Under the pieces are notes generated by a model. The model was not told the DNA's origin. It ran no database searches and was given only the letters and a program-made list of their open reading frames with translations. From the NCBI GenBank assembly GCA_900465665.1, contig UBJO01000082.1:1-64000 (forward strand): a DNA stretch of 64,000 nt, given 5' to 3'. A program made the translations under genes and the position numbers. Within the stretch, counting starts at the first letter, position 1, and every line of letters starts with the position of its first letter. Shown piece after piece: positions 7,052 to 15,244 of this stretch. Origin of the DNA: Hyphomicrobiales bacterium (GTDB taxonomy: Bacteria > Pseudomonadota > Alphaproteobacteria > Rhizobiales > Rhizobiaceae).

Positions 7052-8647
7052 TCAATCAACAGCAAATACGAGCGGCTTGGCCTGTCGGATTGCTGGGTTG
7101 GCGGTCAATTTTCCAAGGACGTCGTCGCTGACGGGGCCATCGACGTAAAGCAGCGCGATCGCATCACCGCCCTGCTCGCCACGGCCGAGCTGGAAGTTGG
7201 CGATGTTGACGCCGGCGGCACCCAGCGTCGTACCGATGAAGCCGATCATGCCGGGAACGTCGGTGTTGGAGATGTAGACCATGTTCGCGCCGACATCGCC
7301 GTCGAGGTTGATGCCCTTGATCTGGATGAAGCGCGGCTTGCCGTCGGAGAAGACAGTGCCGGCGACAGAGCGGGTCTGCTTGTCGGTCTTGACGGTCAGC
7401 TTGATGTAGCCGTCGTAAACGCCGGTCTTGTCGCGCTTGACCTCGGAGAGCACGATGCCCTTTTCCTTGATCATGATCGGCGCCGAAACCATGTTGACGT
7501 CGGCGACCTGGTTTCGGATCAGGCCGGCGAGCAGCGCAGAGGTCAGAGCCTTGGTGTTCATCGTCGCGGTCGCGCCGTCGAACAGGATCTCGATCTCCTT
7601 GATCGGGTCTTCCGACACCTGGCCGACGAAGGCGCCGAGAACGTCGGCGAGCTTGATGAACGGCTTCAGGATCGGTGCTTCTTCAGCGGTGATCGAGGGC
7701 ATGTTGATGGCGTTGGAAACGGCGCCCTTGACGAGGTAGTCCGACATCTGCTCGGCAACCTGCAGGGCAACGTTTTCCTGCGCTTCCGTGGTCGATGCGC
7801 CCAGGTGCGGCGTGCACACGACGTTGGGCAGGCCGAACAGCGGGCTTTCCTTGGCGGGCTCGACTTCGAAGACGTCGAAGCCGGCGCCGGCGACATGGCC
7901 GGACTTGATGGCTTCGGCAAGCGCTGCTTCGTCAACCAGGCCACCACGGGCGCAGTTGATGATGCGAACGCCGGGCTTGGTCTTGGCGAGGTTTTCCTTG
8001 CCGAGAATGCCGCGCGTCTTGTCGGTCATCGGCACGTGCAGGGTGATGAAATCCGCCTTGGCGAGCAGCTCGTCGAGCTCGACCTTGGTGACGCCCATTT
8101 CCTGCGCACGCTCAGCCGAGAGGAAGGGGTCGTAGGCGAGAACATGCATGCCCAGCCCAATGGCCTTCTTGCAGACGATGCCGCCGATATTGCCGGCGCC
8201 GATGACGCCGAGCGTCTTGCCGGTGATTTCGACACCCATGAACTTCGACTTCTCCCACTTGCCGGCCTGCGTGGAGGCGTCGGCCTGCGGCAGCTGGCGG
8301 GCAACGGCGAACATCAGAGCGATGGCGTGTTCAGCCGTCGTGATCGAGTTGCCGAACGGCGTGTTCATGACGATGATACCGCGGCGCGAGGCGGCCGGGA
8401 TATCGACGTTGTCGACGCCGATGCCGGCGCGGCCGATGACCTTGAGGTTGGTCGCGGCGGCGATCAGCTTTTCCGTCGCCTTGGTGGCGGAGCGGATGGC
8501 GAGACCGTCGTAATTGCCGATGATTTCGGCGAGCTTGTCCTTGTCCTTGCCGAGCTGCGGCTGGAAATCGACTTCGACGCCGCGATCACGGAAGATCTGG
8601 ACGGCGGTTTCCGACAGTTCGTCGGATACGAGAACGCGAGGTGCCAT
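7052..8647 (-). CDS. serA: D-3-phosphoglycerate dehydrogenase
   Basis: 531 residues with a GGAAG ribosome binding site before the ATG at 8647. It oxidises 3-phosphoglycerate to 3-phosphohydroxypyruvate, the first step of serine synthesis. The NAD-binding Rossmann motif GVIGAGNIGG (about residue 147), the catalytic NCARGG arginine motif and CTPHLGAST histidine motif are present. The long C-terminal part contains the intervening allosteric substrate-binding domain and an ACT domain ending at the C-terminus, giving the long (type I) form. It is the second gene of a serC-serA operon, 86 nt after serC, so both pathway steps are co-expressed. Confidence 0.97.
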   Translation of the reverse strand: MAPRVLVSDELSETAVQIFRDRGVEVDFQPQLGKDKDKLAEIIGNYDGLAIRSATKATEKLIAAATNLKVIGRAGIGVDNVDIPAASRRGIIVMNTPFGNSITTAEHAIALMFAVARQLPQADASTQAGKWEKSKFMGVEITGKTLGVIGAGNIGGIVCKKAIGLGMHVLAYDPFLSAERAQEMGVTKVELDELLAKADFITLHVPMTDKTRGILGKENLAKTKPGVRIINCARGGLVDEAALAEAIKSGHVAGAGFDVFEVEPAKESPLFGLPNVVCTPHLGASTTEAQENVALQVAEQMSDYLVKGAVSNAINMPSITAEEAPILKPFIKLADVLGAFVGQVSEDPIKEIEILFDGATATMNTKALTSALLAGLIRNQVADVNMVSAPIMIKEKGIVLSEVKRDKTGVYDGYIKLTVKTDKQTRSVAGTVFSDGKPRFIQIKGINLDGDVGANMVYISNTDVPGMIGFIGTTLGAAGVNIANFQLGRGEQGGDAIALLYVDGPVSDDVLGKLTANPAIRQAKPLVFAVD

Positions 8648-8733
8648 TGGGGGCTTCCTTCAAAAAGTTCAACGATGGAATGTAATCGGGATTGCGAGGC
8701 TCCGCTTTTTCAGCGGAGCCGGATGCGATCAAC

Positions 8734-9915
8734 TCAGGCAGCAGCCTGGGAAAGCGTTGCCTTCTGGGTCGAAAACGCCCAGGAGAGCCACGGCATCAGC
8801 TTCTGCATGTCTGCAGTTTCGATCGTGGCGCCGGCCCAGATGCGCAGGCCCGACGGCGCGTCGCGGTAATGGCCGATGTCGTAGGCGACACCTTCCTTGT
8901 CGAGCAGGCTGACGATGCCCTTGGCGAAGTTCGCCTGGCCGTCGGCGTCGAGCGCCAGAACGTCCTTGTCGGTGATCTTCAGGCAGACGGAGGTGTTGGA
9001 AGCCGTCTCGGCCTTGACCGAAAGGTTTGCGATCCAGTCATTGGCGGCAACGAAGTCGGCGATGACCTTGGCGTTGGCGTCGGCGCGAGCCATCAGGCCC
9101 TTCAGGCCGCCGACATCCTTCGACCACAGCAGTGCATCGATATAGTCCTCGACGCAGAGCATCGACGGCGTGTTGATGGTTTCGCCGGTGAAGATGCCCT
9201 CGATCAGCTTGCCGCCCGAGGTCATGCGGAAGATCTTCGGCAGCGGCCAGGCCGGTGCGTAGGTCGTGAGACGCTCGACGGCACGCGGCGACAGGATGAT
9301 GACGCCATGAGCGCCCTCGCCGCCGAGAACCTTCTGCCAGGAGAAGGTGACGACATCGAGCTTGGCGAAATCGAGGTTCTGCGCGAAGGCGGCAGAGGTC
9401 GCGTCGCAGATCGTCAGACCCTTGCGGTCGGCGGGAATGAAATCGCCATTCGGGACGCGAACGCCCGAGGTGGTGCCGTTCCAGGTGAAGACAACGTCGC
9501 GGTCGAAATCGATGGTCGAGAGATCGGGCAGTTCGCCGTAACCGGCTTCGATCTTGCGGACGTCCTTGAGCTTCAGCTGCTTGACGACGTCGGTGACCCA
9601 ACCGGCGCCAAAGCTTTCCCAGGCGACCATGTCGACGCCGCGCTCGCCGAGCAGCGACCAGAGCGCCATTTCGACGGCGCCGGTATCGGAAGCAGGCACG
9701 ATGCCGATGCGGTAATCCGCCGGCACTTCGAGAACTTCGCGTGTGAGATCAATGGCTTGCTTGAGCTTCGTCTTTCCGACTTTCGCACGATGCGAACGGC
9801 CGAGCGGCGCGTCGGAAAGGGCTTCGAGCGACCAACCGGGGCGCTTCGAGCAAGGGCCAGAAGAAAAATGGGTGTTGTTCGGACGGACGTCCGGCTTCGC
9901 GGTGGCAGTGGCCAT
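8734..9915 (-). CDS. serC: phosphoserine aminotransferase
   Basis: 393 residues from the ATG at 9915; the reading frame is open to 9999 but no start with a ribosome binding site is found there. A PLP-dependent class V aminotransferase that converts 3-phosphohydroxypyruvate and glutamate to phosphoserine. The Schiff-base lysine sits in SWQKVLGGEG, and the N-terminal NTHFSSGPCSKRPGW motif is the conserved start of the family. It heads the serC-serA operon. The leader upstream is structured and is a candidate for the alphaproteobacterial serC RNA element. Confidence 0.96.
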   Translation of the reverse strand: MATATAKPDVRPNNTHFSSGPCSKRPGWSLEALSDAPLGRSHRAKVGKTKLKQAIDLTREVLEVPADYRIGIVPASDTGAVEMALWSLLGERGVDMVAWESFGAGWVTDVVKQLKLKDVRKIEAGYGELPDLSTIDFDRDVVFTWNGTTSGVRVPNGDFIPADRKGLTICDATSAAFAQNLDFAKLDVVTFSWQKVLGGEGAHGVIILSPRAVERLTTYAPAWPLPKIFRMTSGGKLIEGIFTGETINTPSMLCVEDYIDALLWSKDVGGLKGLMARADANAKVIADFVAANDWIANLSVKAETASNTSVCLKITDKDVLALDADGQANFAKGIVSLLDKEGVAYDIGHYRDAPSGLRIWAGATIETADMQKLMPWLSWAFSTQKATLSQAAA

Positions 9916-10000
9916 ATGTATACCCTTCCAGGTAATTAGCCTCTCGTTGGGGAGAGGTGTCCCGCCGCCGTTGATACAGATGTGGCCAGATATCGTCAAC
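9916..10000 (-). promoter_or_regulatory. structured leader of serC (candidate serC RNA motif)
   Basis: Read on the minus strand, the leader holds a loose GATA/TATC stem, a GC-rich linker (CGGCGGCGGGAC) and then a perfect 6-bp hairpin CCTCTC/GAGAGG with loop CCCAAC (plus-strand 9940-9957). This hairpin ends shortly before the GGAAGGG ribosome binding site. A conserved serC RNA motif is known upstream of serC-serA operons in Alphaproteobacteria. Position and operon fit, but I could not check the covariance model. Confidence 0.5.
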
Positions 10001-10059
10001 TTACAAATGTCGCGCTTTGAGGAATTCTTGACGCAGGAGCGACGCGGCGGGAAACGGGA

Positions 10060-10083
10060 AAAGCCGCCCCGAGGGACGGCTTT
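10060..10083 (-). terminator. terminator of the Omp25-like gene
   Basis: On the minus strand AAAGCCGTCCC and GGGGCGGCTTTT form a stable stem with a short T-run, 40 nt after the stop codon. Confidence 0.85.
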
Positions 10084-10122
10084 CCGAGTTGTCGAGACAA
10101 TGTCTCGTTTGAATACAGGCGC

Positions 10123-10968
10123 TTACTTGTAGACCGGCTGCTGCAGCGGAATTTCCGGAGCCGGCTCGTAGGAAGCCGTCTGGCAACCGCCGAACAGGTA
10201 GCGAGCGCCGACGCGTGCTTCGTGAACGTTGAAGCCCTTGTCGCGGCCCGGGCCGCCGTTTTCGTTGTAGCCGAACATGTCGCCACCGTTGACGTGCAGG
10301 AAGCGGTAGCCGACGTCGGCCTTGACGTTGCAGGTCACGTCGATCGACGCACCGGCCATCAGGCCGTAGCTGAAGCGCCAGCCGCCCTTGCCGCCGTGGA
10401 TGACCGTGTCATCGCAACCATTGCCGCTGCCGCTCGTGTCGCAAGACGTGTTGTTCAGGTCCTTCCACTTGACGTAGGTGCCGCCGATGCCGGCGCCGAC
10501 GTAAGGCGTAACGTAGCCGTAGGTGCCGAGATCGACATAGGCGTTGGCCATCAGGGACCATGCGGTCAGCGAGGAAAGATCGGTCGAGGAGCAGGTTACC
10601 TGGCAGGCGCCGAAGGCAGAGCCGCCGCCGCTGGTGGAACCGTGGAAATCGGACTTGCCGAGATAATCCAGCGTCACGTCGGTGCGGAGATAGTTGTTGA
10701 TCTGGTAACCGACACCGCCGCCGATGGTCCAGGCATCGTCGAGATCGGAGCGGTCGAAATCGACCTCGCTGGCATTGCTGCCCTGGAAGTATTTCGCGCC
10801 ACGCAGGTCGTTGAAGCCGTAGCCGACATCGCCGCGCAGATACCAGCCGGTCGCTTCGGTCACGGTGACCTCGGGAGCGGCGATCGGTTCAGCGGGCATG
10901 AGGTCCGCGGCATAAGCATTCGAGGTAATGAGCAATGCGGCGAAGACGCCAGACAAGCTTCTCTTCAT
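10123..10968 (-). CDS. Omp25/Omp31-like outer-membrane beta-barrel protein
   Basis: 281 residues from the ATG at 10968, with GGAG 8 nt upstream; an in-frame GTG at 10977 is less likely. A signal peptide ends at SNAYA before ADLMPAEP. The mature protein alternates aromatic and polar residues in short strands (GWYLRGDVGYGFNDL, VTPYVGAGIGGTYV, GWRFSYGLMAGA) and ends in a barrel-type strand (EARVGARYLFGG) followed by a short tail. This is the pattern of the small Omp25/Omp31 surface proteins of Rhizobiales. It is abundant-type envelope protein, probably an 8-stranded barrel. A perfect CtrA box overlaps its promoter, and Brucella omp25 is a known CtrA target. Confidence 0.88.
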   Translation of the reverse strand: MKRSLSGVFAALLITSNAYAADLMPAEPIAAPEVTVTEATGWYLRGDVGYGFNDLRGAKYFQGSNASEVDFDRSDLDDAWTIGGGVGYQINNYLRTDVTLDYLGKSDFHGSTSGGGSAFGACQVTCSSTDLSSLTAWSLMANAYVDLGTYGYVTPYVGAGIGGTYVKWKDLNNTSCDTSGSGNGCDDTVIHGGKGGWRFSYGLMAGASIDVTCNVKADVGYRFLHVNGGDMFGYNENGGPGRDKGFNVHEARVGARYLFGGCQTASYEPAPEIPLQQPVYK

Positions 10969-11051
10969 GGATCCCACTCCAAGGTTCGACGCCTGGCAGG
11001 ATCGAGCTCCGCCAGTTGAATACGTTTCGGTAAGGATAATGAAGTGGAAAC

Positions 11052-11080
11052 GTTAAGCGCTGCTTAACTGTAATTGTCAA
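11052..11080 (-). promoter_or_regulatory. sigma70-like promoter of the Omp25-like gene with embedded CtrA box
   Basis: On the minus strand TTGACA (plus 11075-11080) and CTTAAC (plus 11052-11057) are 17 bp apart. The spacer and -10 box coincide with the palindrome GTTAAGC-GCT-GCTTAAC (11052-11068), which contains TTAA-N7-TTAAC in both directions, an exact CtrA consensus. CtrA bound here would directly affect polymerase access. The promoter is about 85 bp upstream of the start codon. Confidence 0.68.
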
Positions 11081-11344
11081 ACATCGCCTTTTACTCAAAG
11101 GCACTGGCAAACCGCTGATTTGGTTCTGATTTTAATACTGAAGCACGCATCAGGCGGACGCGGTCAAAGCCTGCGGAGAGCACCGTCCGCGCGTCGCTGC
11201 CACGCTAATAAAAAGCGCCCGACTTAACAAAGTTAATAGCGGTTCTGGCCATAAGCGCGTAGGGTGAATTGTCGGTCAGGACTTTTAAGGCAATGACCGC
11301 TTGGGAGTTACTAAGCGCTTCCGCCCCTTTATGGAGGTGCGCCC

Positions 11345-11548
11345 ATGTCTAAGCTCAATAGAGCTATTTCGTTCGAAGAAGATCTATCGCCCGTTTTCGA
11401 TGCCCTGTCGCTTTGGTGCAGGGAGCAGAAATTTGGGGCCGACAGTCTGCAAGGCTGCGCAGCCGCATCGAGGCTGCTCGACTTCTTCGAAGACGGTGCC
11501 ATCACGACACCAGCGCTTCTCGAGCTCATGCGTCGAGACGTGACCTGA
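11345..11548 (+). CDS. small hypothetical protein
   Basis: 67 residues, starting at an ATG with GGAGG 6 nt upstream, which supports translation. The sequence is mixed, without signal peptide or membrane segment, and predicted mainly helical (SPVFDALSLWCREQKFGADS, AAASRLLDFFEDG). I do not recognise a family. It stands alone between two minus-strand units and is followed by a hairpin at 11572-11596. Confidence 0.6.
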   Translation: MSKLNRAISFEEDLSPVFDALSLWCREQKFGADSLQGCAAASRLLDFFEDGAITTPALLELMRRDVT

Positions 11549-11571
11549 CAAAATCGCGATGTACAAATGAG

Positions 11572-11596
11572 AATGCCCAGCCAAAGGCTGGGCATT
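11572..11596. terminator. bidirectional terminator hairpin
   Basis: AATGCCCAGCC and GGCTGGGCATT pair across AAA. It separates the small plus-strand gene from glmM, whose 3' end faces it; on the minus strand it is followed by the T-rich CTCATTTGT. Confidence 0.75.
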
Positions 11597-11625
11597 GGAA
11601 GCTTGTGGACGGTGCCTGACGAATG

Positions 11626-12978
11626 TCAGGCGGCCGTGCGCACGCTTGAGATCGTACCGATCAGGTCGTTGACGATGCGCTCGATCTGGCTGCGATCGTC
11701 ACCTTCCGCCATGACGCGGATCAAAGGCTCGGTGCCGGACGGACGGATGACCAGACGGCCGCTCTTGGCAAGCTCGGCTTCGGCATCGGCGATCGCCTGC
11801 TGCACATGCAGATCCTCCAGCGGCTTGCCGCCGGAATAGCGCACGTTGCGCAGCAGCTGCGGCACAGGCTCGAAACGGCGGCAGATTTCGCTGACCGTCT
11901 TGCCGGTACGCTTGACCGCGACCAAGATCTGCAGCGCGGCCACGAGGCCATCGCCGGTCGTGCCGTAATCCGACAGCACGATATGGCCGGACTGCTCGCC
12001 ACCGACATTGTAATTGTTGTTGCGCATATGCTCGACGACATAGCGGTCGCCGACTGCCGTGCGCACCAGACCGAGCCCCTTGCCCTGCAGGAAGCGCTCA
12101 AGCCCGAGATTGGACATGACGGTGGCGACGATACCATCGCCGCGCAGCTGCTGGCTCTCGGCATAGCTTTCGGCGATGACGGCCATCAGCTGGTCGCCGT
12201 CGACGATCGCGCCGTTCTCATCGACGATGATCACACGGTCGGCGTCGCCATCAAGCGCGATGCCGATATCGGCGCGCACTTCATCGACCTTCTTCTGCAA
12301 AGCCACCGGGCTGGTGGAGCCGCAGTTGAGATTGATGTTGGTACCATTCGGCTCATTACCGATGACAACGACGTCGGCGCCCAGTTCCCAGAGCACGGCC
12401 GGTGCCACCTTGTAGGCGGCGCCATTGGCGCAATCGATGGCGATCCTCAGACCCTGTAGCGTCACGTCGCGCGGCAGCGTGCGCTTGGCATGCTCGATAT
12501 AGCGGTCATGAACGCCATCGACGCGCTTGGCGCGGCCGATATCGTCGGACTTGGCGAGCTGCGCGCTCATGTCCTTCTCGAGCAGATCCTCGATCTGCAT
12601 TTCCAGATCATCCGACAGCTTGTAGCCATCCGGACCGAAGAGCTTGATGCCGTTGTCTTCGTAAGGGTTGTGCGAGGCGGAGATCATCACGCCGATATCG
12701 GCGCGCAGCGAGCGCGTCAGCATGGCGACGGCAGGCGTCGGGATCGGGCCGAGAACGAAGGCGTCGAGGCCGGCGGCGGTGAAGCCAGCGACCATGGCGT
12801 TTTCGAGCATGTAGCCGGAAAGCCGCGTGTCCTTGCCGATAACGACCCGGTGGCGGTGATTGCCGCGACGGAAGATCGTGCCTGCCGCGATACCGACCCG
12901 CATCGCGAGATCCGGCGTCATCGGAAACACATTGGACTGACCGCGAATACCATCAGTGCCGAAATAGCGTCTTTTCAT
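11626..12978 (-). CDS. glmM: phosphoglucosamine mutase
   Basis: 450 residues from the ATG at 12978 (MKRRYFGTDGIRG). It interconverts glucosamine-6-phosphate and glucosamine-1-phosphate for UDP-GlcNAc, the precursor of peptidoglycan and lipid A. The phosphoserine loop ISASHNP, the metal loop DGDADR, the sugar loop GEQSGH and the phosphate loop RPSGTEP are all intact. It follows ftsH in the same direction, the usual order in Rhizobiales, with a terminator hairpin between them. Confidence 0.97.
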   Translation of the reverse strand: MKRRYFGTDGIRGQSNVFPMTPDLAMRVGIAAGTIFRRGNHRHRVVIGKDTRLSGYMLENAMVAGFTAAGLDAFVLGPIPTPAVAMLTRSLRADIGVMISASHNPYEDNGIKLFGPDGYKLSDDLEMQIEDLLEKDMSAQLAKSDDIGRAKRVDGVHDRYIEHAKRTLPRDVTLQGLRIAIDCANGAAYKVAPAVLWELGADVVVIGNEPNGTNINLNCGSTSPVALQKKVDEVRADIGIALDGDADRVIIVDENGAIVDGDQLMAVIAESYAESQQLRGDGIVATVMSNLGLERFLQGKGLGLVRTAVGDRYVVEHMRNNNYNVGGEQSGHIVLSDYGTTGDGLVAALQILVAVKRTGKTVSEICRRFEPVPQLLRNVRYSGGKPLEDLHVQQAIADAEAELAKSGRLVIRPSGTEPLIRVMAEGDDRSQIERIVNDLIGTISSVRTAA

Positions 12979-13165
12979 ATGCACCCCTGTGCCTTGAGCG
13001 CGCGTTACGCTGCGCATCGTCGTGTCTGCAAATTGCACGCCTGCGCGTGTTCCCTCGCCAGAGAGGCCTTCATTGAGGCCACCTTATGTCAGCGGAATGC
13101 CACAAAACGCGGCAACCATCACGTCAATTAACGAGAAAATCGATTATATCCCGTTACCAACGAAA

Positions 13166-13196
13166 AAGGCCGGGCACCATCTCGGGTGTCCGGCCT
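13166..13196 (-). terminator. terminator of ftsH
   Basis: On the minus strand AAGGCCGGACACC pairs with GGTGCCCGGCCTT and runs into TTTTT. It lies just beyond the ftsH stop codon, so glmM may need its own promoter or partial read-through. Confidence 0.88.
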
Positions 13197-13217
13197 TCTC
13201 ATGATTTCCAAAGAAAA

Positions 13218-15146
13218 TCAGTGTGGTTGCGGCTCCATGCCGCCTTCGGCCTCATCGCCCTTGGCAGGACGCGTGCCGGTCTTCGGCACGGCCGAGCCAC
13301 GGCTTGGAGGCGTATCGTCACCGAGATCGCGCGACGGCTTTTCACCGCGAATCAACGCCTTGATCTCTTCGCCGGTCAGCGTCTCGTATTCGAGCAGGCC
13401 TTCGGCGATGGCCACGAACGCGTCGTGATCGTCGGTCAGGATGCGGCGCGCTTCGGCATAGGCCTCGTCGATCAGCTTGCGAACTTCCGAATCGATGGTC
13501 ATGGCCGTCGCTTCGGACACGTTCTTCGACTGCGAAACCGAGTGGCCCAGGAAGACTTCCTGCTGGTTCTCACCATAGGAAACCTGGCCGAGCTTGTCGG
13601 AGAAGCCCCACTGGGTGACCATCGCACGGGCAAGCTTGGTGGCCTGCTCGATGTCGGACGATGCGCCCGATGTGATGTTCTCCTTGCCGAAGGTCAGTTC
13701 TTCCGCAACGCGGCCGCCCATCATGATGACGAGGCGCGAGACCATCCACTTGTAGCTCATCGAGTAGCGGTCGCCCTCGGGAAGCTGCATGACCATGCCG
13801 AGCGCACGGCCGCGCGGAATGATCGTCGCCTTGTGCAGCGGATCGGCCACCGGAACCTTGAGCGCCGTGATGGCGTGGCCGGCTTCGTGGTAGGCGGTCA
13901 GCTTCTTTTCGGCTTCGGTCATGGCGGACGAGCGGCGTTCGGCGCCCATCATGATCTTGTCCTTGGCGTCTTCGAATTCCTGCATGGTGACGACGCGCTT
14001 GTTGCGACGCGCGGCCATCAGGGCAGCTTCGTTGACGAGGTTCATCAGGTCGGCACCGGAGAAGCCGGGCGTACCGCGAGCCAGAACCTTGAGGTCGACA
14101 TTCGGTGCCAGCGGCACGTTGCGGGCGTGAACCTTGAGGATGCGCTCGCGACCGACGATGTCGGGGTTCGGAACGACGACCTGACGGTCGAAACGGCCCG
14201 GACGCAGCAGCGCCGGATCGAGAACGTCGGGACGGTTGGTCGCCGCGATCAGGATGATGCCTTCGTTTGCTTCGAAGCCGTCCATCTCGACCAGCAGCTG
14301 GTTCAGCGTCTGCTCGCGTTCGTCGTTACCGCCGCCGAGACCAGCGCCACGATGGCGGCCGACGGCGTCGATTTCGTCGATGAAGATGATGCACGGCGCG
14401 TTCTTCTTGGCCTGCTCGAACATGTCGCGGACGCGGCTTGCGCCGACACCGACGAACATTTCGACGAAGTCGGAACCCGAGATCGTGAAGAACGGAACAT
14501 TGGCTTCGCCTGCGACGGAGCGTGCGAGCAGCGTCTTACCGGTACCGGGAGGGCCGACCAGCAGCACGCCACGCGGAATCTTGCCGCCGAGACGCTGGAA
14601 CTTCTGCGGATCGCGCAGGAATTCTACGATTTCCTCAAGGTCCTGCTTGGCTTCGTCGACGCCGGCGACGTCATCAAACGTGACGCGGCCATGCGCTTCG
14701 GTGAGCAGCTTGGCCTTCGACTTGCCGAAACCCATCGCGCCGCGCGAACCACCCTGCATCTGCCGCATGAAGAACAGCCAGACGCCGAGGATGAGAAGCA
14801 TCGGCAGCAAGGTGCCGAGATAGCTCAGGAAACCGGAGGAACCGTCGGTTTCGGGACGTGCCGAAACGAGAACATTCTTCGTCTGCAGGCGATCGAGCAG
14901 ATTGTCGTCGACCACAGGCGTATAGGTTTGGAAGGTGGTGCCATTTTCAACATAGCTGCCGGAGACGCGGTTACCCGTGACGACGACTTCCTTGACGCGG
15001 CCCGCATCCACTTCACGCAGGAACTGCGAATAAGGGATATCGCGGGAGCTGGTCTGCGCCGGCGACGTCTGGAACATACTGAAGAGGGCAATCAGCAAAA
15101 GCGCTATGATTGCCCACAAGGCGAAATTACGTAAGTTAGGGTTCAT
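13218..15146 (-). CDS. ftsH: ATP-dependent zinc metalloprotease FtsH
   Basis: 642 residues from the ATG at 15146, preceded by GGGGAG. Two N-terminal transmembrane segments flank a periplasmic domain (the second is at about residues 107-127). The AAA domain has Walker A GPPGTGKT, Walker B IIFIDEIDAVG and a second region of homology; the protease domain has the zinc motif HEAGH. It degrades misfolded membrane proteins and regulatory proteins at the inner membrane as a hexamer. The order tilS-ftsH-glmM downstream of tol-pal is the conserved alphaproteobacterial arrangement. Confidence 0.98.
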   Translation of the reverse strand: MNPNLRNFALWAIIALLLIALFSMFQTSPAQTSSRDIPYSQFLREVDAGRVKEVVVTGNRVSGSYVENGTTFQTYTPVVDDNLLDRLQTKNVLVSARPETDGSSGFLSYLGTLLPMLLILGVWLFFMRQMQGGSRGAMGFGKSKAKLLTEAHGRVTFDDVAGVDEAKQDLEEIVEFLRDPQKFQRLGGKIPRGVLLVGPPGTGKTLLARSVAGEANVPFFTISGSDFVEMFVGVGASRVRDMFEQAKKNAPCIIFIDEIDAVGRHRGAGLGGGNDEREQTLNQLLVEMDGFEANEGIILIAATNRPDVLDPALLRPGRFDRQVVVPNPDIVGRERILKVHARNVPLAPNVDLKVLARGTPGFSGADLMNLVNEAALMAARRNKRVVTMQEFEDAKDKIMMGAERRSSAMTEAEKKLTAYHEAGHAITALKVPVADPLHKATIIPRGRALGMVMQLPEGDRYSMSYKWMVSRLVIMMGGRVAEELTFGKENITSGASSDIEQATKLARAMVTQWGFSDKLGQVSYGENQQEVFLGHSVSQSKNVSEATAMTIDSEVRKLIDEAYAEARRILTDDHDAFVAIAEGLLEYETLTGEEIKALIRGEKPSRDLGDDTPPSRGSAVPKTGTRPAKGDEAEGGMEPQPH

Positions 15147-15244
15147 CGAACTCCCCAGCACTGGAACGACCGCCTCATGGCGACCGCTTTATTTGGCTTC
15201 TAACATAGGATTGCGTCAGGCGGTTGCCAAGGCAAACCCATCAG

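Noticed and set aside
11175..11240. CtrA box at TTAACAAAGTTAA near 11225-11240
   Set aside because: The TTAA elements are 5 bp apart instead of 7, so it does not fit the consensus although it is a palindrome.
13086..15134. A 682-codon open frame on the plus strand opposite ftsH
   Set aside because: The FtsH protein on the other strand is complete with all motifs. The opposite frame has no domain and is rich in residues expected from GC-skewed third positions.
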